Positions 10,019 to 22,173 of a stretch of 64,000 bases of DNA are shown here, in pieces (position 1 is the first letter of the stretch; the number at the start of each line of letters is the position of its first letter). The translations under genes and the position numbers were made by a program. The notes beneath the pieces were generated by a model, which saw only the letters and a list, made by a program, of their open reading frames with translations, was not told the origin of the DNA and did not search any database. This stretch comes from Helicostylum pulchrum (taxonomy: Eukaryota; Mucoromycota; Mucoromycetes; Mucorales; Mucoraceae), in contig JAIXMO010000025.1 in assembly GCA_025677825.1 (NCBI GenBank), forward strand, positions 248,001 through 312,000, read 5' to 3'.

Positions 10019-12697
10019 ATGTCTACAACGACATCTCAACAAACCAGTATGGACAATGTTGGAGATTACATTGTTAAAGAAAAGATCGGCCAAGGTTCCT
10101 TTGCAACAGTTTATAAAGCGCAGCATAAAGTGAGTCTTTTTTTGTTGTTGATATATTGCATAATACAGAAGAATAATTACACCTTTTTTTTTTTTAATAG
10201 TTAACGAATCAAACTGTTGCAGTAAAATCCGTACGAAGGTCCAAATTAACCAAAAAGCTATTAGAGAATTTAGAGTCTGAAATATCTATACTTACAGCGA
10301 TAAGACATGATCATATTGTTGGATTAATTGAATGTCAGGTATTCATGCTTTTTTTTTTTGTTGGTTTTTTTTATATTTATTTTTTCCCTCTCTCGTCCAA
10401 TTAGAAAACAGAGTCGAATATATTTCTAGTGATGGAATTCTGTTCGTTAGGTGACTTGTCTCATTATATTAAAGATGTAAGAGCAAATAAGGCTGTTAAA
10501 GGACCTGCTGGTGGTTTACCTGAAAGGGTCGTTCGGCACTTTTTAAAGCAATTAGGTATATATACACTACTACACATAAACATATGTTGCTTATACTTAC
10601 TTTTTTTCTGCTTATTTTAGCAAATGCATTAGAATTTTTAAGATCAAAAAATCTAGTTCATAGAGATATCAAACCACAGGTAAAAATAGACATATATGCT
10701 TGTATACGTGAACGATAACTAAAACATAAAAAAAAGAACTTGCTACTAGTAAAACCTGGACATAATAACAATGATGTGATGAACGGCGATTTACCTATAC
10801 TCAAAGTAGCCGACTTTGGATTTGCACGATTCTTACCGAACGCCAGTTTAGCGGACACTTTATGTGGCTCACCACTGTATATGGGACCCGAAATCTTATC
10901 CTACAAAAAATACGACGCCAAAGCAGATTTATGGAGCGTAGGAGCCGTACTATACGAGATGGTGACAGGACGACCTCCTTTCCGCGCTCAAAACCACATT
11001 GAACTATTAAAAAAGATCCAAGAGAACAACGACAAGATCCATTTCCCCGACGAGAGAAATCCAGATATTATTATCGGCAGTGATTTAAAAGACTTGATAC
11101 GTAAATTATTAAGAAAAAATCCAGTGGAAAGAATGTCGTTTGAGGATTTCTTTTGTCATCCTGCGGTATTAATGCAACCTCAATCACAAAGTATCGCTAA
11201 ACCAAGGCCGTCTCGTTCTGAACAACAACAAAAGAATTCGAGTTATGAACCTCCTCCATTTGCACAAAGAAGTTCTGATACCAGAAGATGGTCCACCATA
11301 GATCATGCCAGGTAAAATAATATATATTTTACAAAACAAAATTAATTTTCTGAATAATTCTTTTTAGTAATAGTTCGCCGCTTCATTCAAAAAGTCGTCC
11401 AGTGAAATCTGAATCTAAAGACAATCCTTGGACACAGACGTCGCCGTCTCAACCTCTAAATTCAGGTACACAGCAACGCCGAGCAGCAGCAGGTGGAGGA
11501 GAAGAAGAAGACATGCTTCAAGAATATGTCGTATTAGATAGAAGAATTATTGAAACAAATCAATTCGCAGATGGTAAAGGTTTTTTTGTTACTAGTGAGG
11601 TAGTACAATGCATACTAATTATAAACAATCACAAAACCCTAAATAGAATTAGATGCGTCGCCACGCACTGCATCTATACAAATGAAGACAGAAAACAATA
11701 AACCCTCCTCAGCCGTAAATATACCAATTTCTCCGTCTACACCCCCTTTCACCAGAGAACGAAAGACCAGTACCAGTACTACCTCGGGATCCGCTTTAGC
11801 TAAAGCACTCAGTAAGGCGTCCGTTCGATTATTTGGTATCAGTATACCCTCGCCACCTCGAGACTATCACCACACTCACCACGCTCAGCACCACGGATCA
11901 CCTCACGGGTTTTTATCGTTGCATAATACAAGCAATAATGGAACAATGAAACATATTGAAAGATTAGCGTGTATGGCACATGCAGTGACCGAATATGCCG
12001 ATCAAAAATACGCATTATTTGATAACCAGCCCAAACAAGATTCCATACTAGGCGATGAAGCCGTTGTACTTTACCTCAAATCACTTTCGATACTTGAACT
12101 AGGGTTGAGTATAGCGCAAGACTACTGGCAGCAGTACATCTTGGAAGACGGACAGGAAAAGAGTAGTAGTAATATGACGGCTGCGTTGAATGATGCGGTT
12201 CAGTGGATGCGAGATAAATTTAACGATTGTTTGAAGCGTGCGGAATCAATCAAAGATAAACATTCAATTTATAATTCGTGCGTTGAAAAGTTGTTGTATG
12301 ATAAAGCGTTAGAAATGGTAAAAAAAAAAATTATAATATTTTTTGTTAACGTATTTTTAATATTAAACATGTAATGTATAGAGTCGAGCTGCAGCGGTTC
12401 ATGAATTAGTAGGTGAAAATATCACTGAATGCGAACAAGATTATCAAACTGCGATATGGATGTTGGAGGCCATATTACAAGTCCGTCCTAATGACGATAT
12501 CACTATTGAAAAAGACGATAAACGTATTATCACCAAATGTAACGTACATTTTTTTTTTTCCTTTTCTACTGCTTGCTTTTTTTTTAAAAAAAATGTATAT
12601 AAACTAAAAACTAAACCAACGCCTTGTAGTTATTGATTCGATTCGTCATCGGATAACAGTTTTACGGAGAAAAATGGAAACGTCGGAACGAGCTTGA
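10019..12697 (+). CDS. ATG1: Autophagy-initiating serine/threonine kinase Atg1 (ULK family)
   Basis: Nine exons join in phase (10019-10129, 10201-10338, 10405-10555, 10621-10679, 10737-11311, 11368-11573, 11647-12317, 12382-12538, 12630-12697) to 711 residues. The kinase domain (about 15-290) has glycine loop [18 protein letters not shown] lysine, [15 protein letters not shown], catalytic [23 protein letters not shown] and the activation segment [14 protein letters not shown], all characteristic of Atg1. A Ser-rich, low-complexity middle follows. The C-terminal helical part (about 470-711, from [19 protein letters not shown]) matches the tandem MIT-like region that binds Atg13. Known: Atg1 with Atg13 and a scaffold starts autophagosome formation. 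The scaffold gene ATG11 lies 34 kb away in this window. Confidence 0.95.
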
Positions 12698-12887
12698 AAT
12701 ATAAGACTACACCAATGATAAATACAGGTTTTTCCTTTTTAATTGAAACTCATCATAATTCAATCACCACTTTGTAACCCTGTATTTCTTCTTATTGCTT
12801 CCCTTAAAATTGTCTGTGCTATTTAAAAATCAACAAATAAATACTTTTTTTTGTGTTTTACACTGCCAAAAAAAAAAAAAGTATACA

Positions 12888-12923
<36 letters not shown>

Positions 12924-13809
12924 AAAAACAAAACATGTAAAAATAAAAAAAACGTGTCTTTTGATTTATTCAGTGTCAGAACCCAATGTGACTCTACAAG
13001 ACCTCATTAAACATGTTTTATCCCAAATTTAGCTTCTTTTTTTTTGACAAGTTATATACAGTCCATTTTGTTTCGATTAGTTTTACTCTCCGCGCATTAC
13101 CGTCTTTTTTAATACACTTTTTTTTTTTTTTTTTGGCAAAGAAAAAAGTCCCTCTCTTTTTTTTTTTGTTGCGGTCTTTTCTTTTCTCTCTCAACCACTT
13201 TTTTTTTATTTTCGTACTTTTTTTTTTATTTTCGAAAACTACATTTTTGTATACAAGTAAGTTTTTTTTTTTTTTTTTAAGGCTCCTTTTGTATTTTTTA
13301 CTTGTTCTTGTTACTTTTTTTTTTTTTTTCGGATTCTGTGCAAAGGGAAAACAAAATTTCTATCAAGTTCAACCCTTAAATTTATACAAAACATAAAGTC
13401 AGTTTCCAGCGGCGCTCTTTATTTTTCATTTTTTTACACAAACATTTGGCTTTTTTGTTGATTTTTTGTCTTTGTTTGTAATTTTTTTGTTTAAATTCAA
13501 AAGGAACTTGATAGATTTTTTTTCTTTTTGCACGAGAGAAAAAACAAAAAGATCAGATAAAACTGTTAACTGACAAAATGGAAAAAAAAATTGTTTATTA
13601 AAAAAAAAAAAAAATTTGTAATCCGAAAAAAAAAAAAAAATTTGTAGCAAGACGAGTAAAAAAAAAAATTTTTTTTTCTTAATTCTTTTTTTCTTAAGAA
13701 ACCCTTGTACTAATATATTATTTTTTTTTTCCTTTTTTTTTTTTTAACTCCAAAAAAAGACTCGCAATAGAATAGTAACTCCTCTTTATAAAATACAAAA
13801 AACGAAAAA
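12698..13809. other. Homopolymer-rich promoter/leader region of the Zn2Cys6 gene
   Basis: Dominated by poly-A (12890-12919) and many poly-T/CT tracts (13020-13380, 13660-13745) before the start codon at 13810. No coding sequence is supported; the Phe/Lys-rich short ORFs here are homopolymer products. A long pyrimidine-rich leader suggests strong transcription, which is inference. Confidence 0.6.
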
Positions 13810-14679
13810 ATGCAATCTATGCCATATTATCAACAACAACAGGGTTATCAAACTCAAGCACCTTACCAAAATCCCGGCGCACCTGCCTCGAACGTATTGA
13901 ATAATGGTCCTTCTATTAGCGGGCCTATGATGAACCATCCCAACGGGTTACCTCCTATGCAACATCCTGGTATCATAGCTACCACTGATCAATCTCAATC
14001 TGTTGTCGTTGGTGGTCAACAAGCTCCCAAGAGAAAGCAAGTCAAGAACGCATGTAGTAAGTTTTAATTGTTATTTGTGTGTACACAATTCCTTAAAAAA
14101 GCTAAAATTTTACTTTATTTTCATTTTCAAAGCCAACTGTCAAAAAGCTTGTAAGAAATGTGATGATGCAAGACCTTGTCCTAGATGTATTAAATACGGT
14201 ATTGCCGATACTTGTGTCAACTCTGTTAGAAAGGAACGTAAGAAGGGTATTAAGCGTGGTCCTTACAAGAGAAGACAAAAGACTGGTGGTAAGATATTTT
14301 TTTTTATTTTTAGAAGGAAAAAATTTTTTTTTTCTTCTTCTTCAAGAAACGCGCATTGATTGGCTAAACAAAAATTTAATAATTCATTTAGAAGAGAAAC
14401 CTCGTAAAGCTATTACAGAAATGAATAATAATAACAATAACGAACAAAACGGTCAACCCGCTCAGTATGCACCTTCTATGCGTGGACCCACTATTCCATT
14501 CGGTTATCCTAGCAACTTGAACCAATACGGTCAACCTTACGATCCTTATCAATACGCTAATTACCATAAAGAACAAATGATGTCTCAACCTTATGTTGTT
14601 AACCCTGTTTATCCTCCTATGGGTTATCCTGTTCTTGTTCCCGGAACTAACGAGAATGGTCAACAACAACAAGCTGCTC

Positions 14680-14710
<31 letters not shown>

Positions 14711-15176
14711 CCCTTATCAACAACAACAAAATAACAACATACAGCAGCAACAAAATAACAACATACAACAGCAACAACATTCTCCTATGCCTCAACAACA
14801 TTATAATAATATTATGCATCAACAACAACAACAATCTCCTCAAACTTCTCGCCCTCCTATGATGCAACAACATAATGAACATGTGATGCATCAACAATCT
14901 CCTGCTGGCAGCCCTCAAGTTTATTACCAACAACCTCAACAACACAGCCAGCCTCCTTCTCAAAGATCAAGTCCTCATTTACCTGATATTAAGCACGAGC
15001 ATAATGAAAACTTTGCAAAACCTCAACCTATGACACCTGTACCTTCCACATCTACATCTACAGCAACTACAGCCTCTCCCGATTCCGGTAATATACTATA
15101 TACGTTATAGAGTCGAATTTGTTTCTTATATACTTTCTTAATTTTAGGTTCTTGGGTTCCTCCTCGTTCTTCTTAA
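13810..15176 (+). CDS. Zn(II)2Cys6 binuclear cluster transcription factor
   Basis: Four exons (13810-14056, 14133-14288, 14392-15087, 15148-15176) give 375 residues. The zinc cluster spans the first intron (about residues 83-112) and reads C-TN-C-QKACKK-C-DDARP-C-PR-C-IKYGIADT-C, i.e. CX2CX6CX5CX2CX8C, followed by a basic linker RKERKKGIKRGPYKRR. The N-terminus is Gln/Pro-rich; the C-terminal half is Gln/Asn/Pro-rich with long CAA runs and no fungal-specific middle homology domain visible. Nuclear DNA-binding regulator; targets unknown. The C-terminus WVPPRSS comes from a 29-nt last exon. Confidence 0.88.
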
Positions 15177-15763
15177 TTTCTATTTTTTATATTTTTGTTT
15201 TTCCTTTGTTTTTCTCTTTCTTATTACATACAACAACATTTTTTTTTTTTTTTTACAAGTTAAAAAAAAACACACAACACCATTTTTTCAACCACAAACC
15301 CTTCTTCACACACACAAAAAATATTCATTCTTCTTTTCAAGAATATAAACCCATAACAATGTACACATAAAAACAACATAAAATTTTTTATAACTTAGAA
15401 CTATTGTATTACAAAAAAATAAATAAATAAAAAATCTGTCAACTACTTTAAAAGTAAAAAAAAAAAAAAGGTTTATTTAATCTGTGACCCAGATTCTGTA
15501 AAAAAAGGTACAAAAAAAACCCCTCTTTTTTTAATTTTAAAGCGGGTTTGTATATAAACTGAGATTCATTCCAATTTACCCACGGCTCTGTATATGGCTT
15601 TAATTGATCGCTTGCCAACATAAACCAATCACTCCACACATTTTTTCAATTATACCAAAAGTAGCAACATCTTTACAACACTTTTTTTGTACAAAATTCA
15701 AATCTCTTTTTTTTATTTATTACAAACTATATATACACTTTTTTTAAATAAAAAAAAAAAAAC
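15177..15763. other. Convergent 3' region between the Zn2Cys6 gene and P5C reductase gene
   Basis: AT-rich untranslated sequence with poly-T and poly-A tracts and AATAAA-like signals near 15418. An ORF at 15448-15639 (minus) has no supporting features. Confidence 0.5.
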
Positions 15764-16730
15764 TTATTCTCTACCCAACTCTTCAGCTAATTCCTTACTA
15801 CGATCTGTAGCAGCAACAACAGCATCGTGAATGACTTGACGGATATTAGCAGCTTCCATTGATTTGATAGCAGCTTCTGTTGTACCGTGAGGAGACGTGA
15901 CTTTACGACGCAAAGTAGCAAGATCGTCTTCGGATTCTTGCGCCATACGTGCAGCTCCCAAGCAAGTTTGAAGTGTCAATGCTTTAGCGTCTTCACGAGT
16001 TAAACCGACTGCGATACCAGCGTTTTCTAGAAAGATAATAAAGATTAGATCTAAACTTTTTCTCTTATCACACGGTATTTTTGTAGCTCAGACATCAACA
16101 TCAACATCACAAAAAAAAAAAAAAAACTTTACCCATTGCCTCCATCATTAAAAAGAAATAAGCAGGACCACTACCGCTTACACCGGTAATAGCATCAATC
16201 AATGCTTCAGTTTCAACCCAAGCCAATTGTTTAGACACAGAACGTAACAAACGTTCAGTTAATTCCTTTTGATCCTGTGTGACGACCCTGTTTGCAAAGA
16301 GGCCTACAGCACCTTCACCAATAAGTGCAGGCGTATTAGGCATGATACGTACCAAAGGAGCTTGGTAATCAGCGTTTAACCAACGAAGGATAGCTTCAGA
16401 TTCAATACCGGCCGCGATGGAAATGATCAAGATTTTAGGGTTCTTGTGTAAAGTAGTGGATAAATCAGAGACAACGGTACGGAGTACTTGGGGTTTAACA
16501 GCTAAAATGACAATATCAGCACCGTCGACACACTGATCGTTGTTGTTGGTGGCCATCACACCAGGGTATTTGTTGGTCATGTATTGGAGACGAGCGTCTA
16601 AAGGTTCAGAGAACCTTAAACTGGTATGAGCGTGGCCTTGAGCATATAAACCACCTAAAATGGCTTCAGCCATATTACCGCCACCAATAAAAGCAATGAC
16701 AGGAGAAGAAGAACAAGAGGTAGAAGTCAT
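15764..16730 (-). CDS. PRO3: Pyrroline-5-carboxylate reductase
   Basis: Two exons (16730-16133, 16026-15764) give 286 residues. The N-terminal Rossmann motif is IAFIGGGNMAEAILGGL; ILAVKPQ, VRIMPNTPALIGEGA and the C-terminal dimer/active-site motif ALIDAITGVSGSGPAYFF follow. Known: it reduces 1-pyrroline-5-carboxylate to proline with NAD(P)H, the last step of proline synthesis. I chose MTSTSC at 16730 because it puts the Rossmann fold about 10 residues from the start; the longer upstream frame is pyrimidine-derived. The gene is divergent from ARF6 with 578 bp between starts. Confidence 0.95.
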
Positions 16731-17308
16731 AAGTATATATATAAAAAAAAAAAAAGAGGAGAGAGAGAGAGGGGATATATAAGAGTATAGGATAGTAGAT
16801 TTTCCCTTATTTTTATACTTTTTTTTATTTATTATTGGATAGTCACAATGAGTCTTATCAATAGACAAGAAAATTTCCTAATAAGTAGTTTTATCAAACA
16901 CAGAAAGCATTTTTAAAGATACAAGTGGTACACGCATAATGGTTAATTGGTCCACTTCTTTATCCAACAAGGGGGGAAAATAAGAAGGGAAAGAAAAGGT
17001 ATATTTTATCAAAGGGAGTTTTAATTCCGTTTTAATATTTTTTTATTTTTTTTTTGGTGGATTGAAGAAGCAGTAAAAAAAAAAGAGATCTCCCCCCTTT
17101 ATTTTTTCCCTCTTCTTTGTTCTTTTACAACTAAAAAAGAAACAGGGAGGCAAGCTATTATATTCATGTCGCACTAATTTTAATGTTTATTTCGGACTTA
17201 TTTTTTTATTTTCTCTTTTCTCTTTTCTCTCTTTAATAAACAAAACCCTTTCCTTTCCTTTTCTTAGTAGACTATACCACTTAATAATACAATAATAATA
17301 ATAATAAA
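16731..17308. promoter_or_regulatory. Divergent promoter region between P5C reductase and ARF6
   Basis: 578 bp between two start codons, with a GA-rich stretch (16750-16775), pyrimidine blocks (17040-17240) and an ATA repeat just before the ARF6 ATG. No gene is visible; it should carry both promoters. Confidence 0.5.
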
Positions 17309-17914
17309 ATGGGTGCAAACTTATCCAAAGCCTTATCCAAAATGTTTGGTAGTAAAGAAATGCGTATTTTGATGTTGGGTTTAGATGCTGCTGGAAAAAC
17401 TAGTAAGTTAAAAAAAGAAAAAACTTTCATCTACTCTTTTTTATTAACAAATTAAAAAAAAAAAGCTATTCTTTACAAGTTAAAGCTAAATCAATCTGTT
17501 ACTACAATTCCAACAGTTGGGTTCAATGTGGAATCAGTTACTTATAAGAATGTAAAGTTCAATGTCTGGGATGTAGGAGGACAGGACAAGATTCGTAACT
17601 TGTGGAGACATTATTATACAGGAACACAAGGCTTGATTTTTGTTATCGACTCGCAAGATCGAGATCGTATTGATGAAGCTCGTCAAGAATTACATCGTAT
17701 TTTGTCAGATCGAGAAATGAAGGATTGTCTTTTATTGGTATTTGCCAACAAGCAAGATTTGCCTGGTGCCATGTTGCCTCAAGAAGTAACTGAAAAGTTA
17801 GGATTAGATAAAATGAAGGAAAGACCTTGGTATGTTTATCCTTCATGTGCTACTACAGGTGATGGTTTATTTCAAGGATTGAACTGGTTAAGTCAAAATG
17901 TAAAGTCAAAGTAA
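17309..17914 (+). CDS. arf6: ARF-family GTPase, ARF6-like
   Basis: Two exons (17309-17402, 17466-17914) give 180 residues. Visible are the N-myristoylation glycine (MGANLSK), P-loop GLDAAGKT, switch 1 [10 protein letters not shown], switch 2 [14 protein letters not shown] and [27 protein letters not shown] and the short C-terminus match ARF6 better than ARF1. Known: ARF6 acts at the plasma membrane and endosomes and controls endocytic recycling and polarised growth. Odd: switch 2 reads [11 protein letters not shown] where ARF proteins usually have KIRPLWRHYY, a Pro-to-Asn change. The gene is convergent with the next kinase (111 bp between stops, with a long poly-T). Confidence 0.93.
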
Positions 17915-17990
17915 AAATATATTATTATTCCCTTTTCTCTCCCTTTTATTTAATTACCCTCCTTCTCCCTTTTTATTATATTATTATATA

Positions 17991-17993
<3 letters not shown>

Positions 17994-18024
<31 letters not shown>
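17994..18024. repeat. Poly-T tract in a convergent intergenic gap
   Basis: About 28 consecutive T bases lie between the ARF6 stop and the stop of the minus-strand kinase. Probably part of both 3' regions. Confidence 0.7.
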
Positions 18025-18025
18025 C

Positions 18026-19321
18026 TTAATAAAAATGATGCCTATGATGTTCAAGTGATTGATAACAAACGGATATAGATTTTATCCAATCTGAATCAAC
18101 GATTTGATCTATAGTTAACCTTGTCTTTTCAGCAGGATCAAACATGCCATAAAGTACTTGTTTTTCCATTGTGTTACATTTAGACAACGGTAGCCAACTA
18201 TTTGATTTTCTTGCAGATAGAAAGTCAATGTAGTTTGGATCATCTGTACATGCCCTAAAGAAAGGTATACGCCTATACAACATACAATGCCATGTTACTG
18301 CACAACTCCATATATCAAATGATCGACCGTCATATTCATCAGAATAAAATAGCTCGGGCGACCAATATGGTTCTGAACCACATTTTCCTTTAGATAATCT
18401 ACTTTCAATATCAAAACAGGACTGTACAACATCTGCTACTCCAAAATCTGCAATCTTTAATATGCCATTTGTTGTCATTACCAAATTCTCTGGTTTAATA
18501 TCACGATGCGCTACTCCGCTTTGATGAATATGTTGCACTCCTAATAACAACTGTTTAAATAAACAATCAATTTCTTTATCTGATAAATCAAACTGCTGCA
18601 GTATAGAAAATACGTCACCACCTGCACACTTTTTTTTTTGGGAGAGAAAAAAAGGGTTATAATTAGTAACAACAACAAAAAAAACAACAACAACAACAAA
18701 AAACTTGTTATTTTAATTAAACCAACTTACATATTCCATAACAGAACACCATCTACCCTTTTTATCTTTTAACAAATCAAAGACTTGCACAACATGCTGA
18801 TGGCATAAAGTCTTTGAAATACAAAACTCACTGGTCATACGCTTATCGTACCCTTTTCTACTTTCATCTTTATCGTCTCTTTTACGAAACGTTTTAATAG
18901 CTACAATTTCTTTAGTGAAATTAGATTCCAGTAGTCTTAATTTAGCTGTGGCTCCGCTACCGATCGTCTTTCCCTTTTTGTGATGTCTATATTTATCTTG
19001 CAAAATAACAGACGGTTGTGCACGTTCTGAAGTAGGTGTGGTACAAGCTGAAAACGTAGGCGAAGGCGGCAAATACATGTTGTTGACTCCGCCTGTCATC
19101 ACAATAGATGTCGTCTTGATATGACTAGCATCTTCATTGGGTATTAATAAAAAGTTGGAGGACGTCGTAATTGGTTGAGGTGACGGCGGTGAAGATCTTA
19201 GTGATAAACTCGAGAGTTTTCTACTAAGTGAAGAAAATGTCTTTGAAAGTGTGGGTGACGGTATTTTGTCATGAGAGTTTCTTTTTGGTGGTGGTGATAA
19301 TAAAATAACTGGTTTAGACAT
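18026..19321 (-). CDS. Fungal HAL/NPR1-type serine/threonine kinase
   Basis: Two exons (19321-18731, 18628-18026) give 397 residues. The first about 115 residues are Ser/Pro-rich. The kinase domain has loop TIGSGATAKLRLL, IVAIKTFRKR, MEYCAGGDVF (created across the intron), HRDIKPENLVM, IADFGVADV and GSEPYWSPELF. The GSGA-type loop, a long regulatory N-terminus and the GSEPYWSPE segment fit the fungal HAL4/HAL5/NPR1 group, which controls nutrient permeases and ion transporters at the plasma membrane. The short C-terminus ends in a His-rich tail. Which member it is cannot be decided here. Confidence 0.82.
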
Positions 19322-19566
19322 TTGGTTTAAAAGAGAAAGAGAAGAAGAAAGAGTAAGAGAAAAAGTAAGAGAAAGAGAAAGAGAGAAAAGAGTGCCTTTT
19401 TATCCTTGACTGTATATGTATATATACATATATATTTATATACTTCCCCCCCCCCTTTTTATATATATAAATATATTATATAAAATACATGCATAATGCA
19501 AGTAGATAAGGCATTTTATTTTTATTTTCTTCAATTTCCATTTGTTTTATTCTAGTTTAAACTATT

Positions 19567-20049
19567 TTACTTTTCCAAATTTGGCATACGAAGAATCTTT
19601 TTATCCTCATTCTTTGCATGTTGCTTTACCATTTCCAAGACTTTAGACTTTTGCCATCTTTCAGGAACGGGCTTCTTGTTCGTAGCCCAATAAAAGATAT
19701 CCCAGTCAGGCTCGTCCAACAACTTATCGAATTCAACCAACTGCTCCAACTCAAACTTGGGTAACCACATCTTTGCAAACGTAGACAGCAAGAGATCGGT
19801 TTCAAGAATACCTCGCTTTCGACATTGATAGGTTAAACGACGTCTTTTGTTCTCTGTGCTTTCATTAGGTCGGGGAATAGGTGGTAAGTTGGGATAAGAA
19901 CTGTCCAAAGCGGAATCTGCTGAATGACGAATAGCTAAATTAGGAAAGGGATCTCCACTACTCTTGTTATCCGCAAACCCGCGTACAAGTAGGTTACGTG
20001 TTACTTGTACATTCAATACTGATCTTGTTCTTAACATTGTTCTCAACAT
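19567..20049 (-). CDS. SDH5: Succinate dehydrogenase assembly factor 2
   Basis: Intronless, 160 residues. An Arg-rich amphipathic presequence (about 1-25, MLRTMLRTRSVLNVQ) precedes the SDHAF2 domain with RRRLTYQCRKRGILETDLLL, LVEFDKLLDEPDWDIFYW and a basic C-terminus. Known: a mitochondrial matrix protein that promotes covalent FAD attachment to the succinate dehydrogenase flavoprotein. Length and motif order are typical. It lies 245 bp upstream of the kinase on the same strand. Confidence 0.95.
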   Translation of the reverse strand: MLRTMLRTRSVLNVQVTRNLLVRGFADNKSSGDPFPNLAIRHSADSALDSSYPNLPPIPRPNESTENKRRRLTYQCRKRGILETDLLLSTFAKMWLPKFELEQLVEFDKLLDEPDWDIFYWATNKKPVPERWQKSKVLEMVKQHAKNEDKKILRMPNLEK

Positions 20050-21539
20050 TTTGCTTCAAAAAACAAAAATATTAAAATAAAATAAACTCGGCAGGGGGAG
20101 GCTGAACCTGTTTTAAAAAAAAAATGCTTAAAAGTCGGTATTTTAATAGACGAAAAGAAAAAGAAAAGAGAGACATATAAAAGAGACGCATGAAAAGCAA
20201 GTTACACATTCCGAAGTTCTATTGCGTATGACTACATGCTCCCTTTTTTTTCAAACGCTTACCAAATTGTTTATATACACACACACACATACACGTATAC
20301 ACACATATAAAAGAACACAATTTATGTTTATCCGTCCTGATTATACTCGTTTGTGATAATTTACAAAATATCCAACCACTTGCGCAAATGAACTGATAAA
20401 ATGACGCAAGTACGACCCTTATTCCGTTTTTTTTCTATATTATTTGATTCAAGATCTACTTAAAAAAGGAGGGGTGAGGGGGATGATTCTGCTGCTTAAA
20501 TGACAAAAAATATTAACCTAATTCCGGAGATCCCACTTATTTACGGCTTTATTTACTCCCTTCTTTTTTTTCCCAATAAATATCAACCTTTTACTTGTTT
20601 CAATTTGATTACGCCCGGTTTCAAGTATCTGTTTTTGGTAGCAGTTTTAGGAGGGACACTATATCTTGCTAATTACTCTATTTTTTCTTTTCAGTGTGTA
20701 TCTACCAAGTAAAGAAAAATGTATATATTCGAAGCACGATGGCATCATTGAAAAAGGACGTAAATGACCAACATCAGAGTCATATAATTGTTCAAGAAAT
20801 AAAAGTATGCAGTTTCAGTTTTTTTTTAATAGATTACAAGTGTTACTATACTGTGCCGTAAATAAATACGTAGTAACGAATATATATATATATATATACA
20901 TTCTAGAGTAGTTTTGAATAAAGCTACAGTAAATATAATCGATAAATCATGACGGATTATGATACTTTAAATAGCTCCCATAACTGCTGCTGCTGCTGCT
21001 GCAAAAAAGATGACTTGCGTCTATATATAAAAGAGATTACCTTTTTTCAGTACGTACATGGGTTCATATAGGACTATTTTTTTTTGTATAATGATATATC
21101 CCGTAAGTAGTAAAAATGGCATATACATTATCTTAATCACCCGTTTGTTACCGTACTCTGAAATCATTAGTTACATTTTCTTTTATAATCCACTTTGCAA
21201 CTATCTTGCTCTTACAACAACAACAACAAAAAACTCTATGCGAGAGTTAACGAAAACATTAGGGCAAAAAAGAAGCCAAAAAAGAGAACTGCGAGCGTAT
21301 CGGCATTGTAGTAGGTGATTTTTTCGTGATATCAGTGCTATACTTTGGTGAGGGTTTATGTATTGCAGCCGACTAGGTAATGCAATCTACATCATAGTGG
21401 ATAAAGGTTTTGGCTTGTAATAAATAGCTTTTTTGAGAACCATAACCGGAGTGTTCATTTTATGTACTTTCTAACCCGAATAAAAAAACCACCACAATGC
21501 CTTATAAGTGATAATAATAATAAAGTTTTCAACTAATTT
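20050..21539. other. Gene desert, left part
   Basis: AT-rich with simple repeats: an (AT)n run at 20880-20898, six CTG triplets at 20984-21002 and an ACA run near 21215. Short ORFs at 20500-20712 and 21058-21318 have no family features. I see no gene. Confidence 0.5.
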
Positions 21540-22060
21540 TGAGACGTATTTATTTTAATTTGTAAAGAGATTATATGAAAGTGTCTAGTATCTTTTAATC
21601 AGTGTCACACATACAACAAAGGTATGGCAATCAAAATGATAAAGAGAATATAATGAAATAAACCTTATAAAATAATCAAGTAAATATAGACAATAACTTT
21701 AGACTAGAAGGGAGTGCGTATTGGCAATAAATCTTTAGAAAATCAACTAGAAAAAGCAATTAAATACAGACGGTTACTTTGTGATGAAAGATTGAAAAGG
21801 AATGCAGTATAAACCAAATAAAGTGAACACAGAGATTCTTTTTAGTTCTGTATATTATAGATAGTAGTCTTTAAATGTATTGTTATGTGGTATTCTAATA
21901 AATAGCTTTGTACTATTTTAATTGACATCTGTAAAATTTTTAATAGAATTTAGCATAATTTTAATGTTTGAGCTCTTGCAGAGAACGATACACAACATAT
22001 TTTTTTGTACAATAACTTGGGTGAGCTCAAGAACTATTTCAAGTGCTATAGTCTATCATT
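21540..22060. repeat. Dispersed repeat, copy B
   Basis: Direct-orientation counterpart of copy A at 3090-3600, 18.4 kb away. Shared blocks include AAATACAGACGGTTACT, GCAGTATAAACCAAATAAAG and GTTATGTGGTATTCTAATAA. It is non-coding in all frames and lies immediately left of the fold-back element. Confidence 0.7.
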
Positions 22061-22173
22061 GTTCATCCGTTATTCTCTTAAAAATACGTGTTTTTAAGCG
22101 AGAGTTTAGAAGTAACTTCTAAAAAAGGACATTTTTCGATGATCGAAATAAGGTGTTTTCATTATATGATTAA

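Noticed and set aside
12795..13650. Several Phe/Lys-rich frames in the promoter region before the Zn2Cys6 gene
   Set aside because: They consist of poly-A and poly-T tracts read as Lys and Phe.
14388..14963. 191-codon frame antisense to the Zn2Cys6 gene
   Set aside because: Leu/Arg-rich product is the mirror of CAA/CAG repeats on the coding strand.
20500..21318. Two frames of 70 and 86 codons in the gene desert
   Set aside because: No recognisable protein features and no conservation signal such as duplicated coding sequence.
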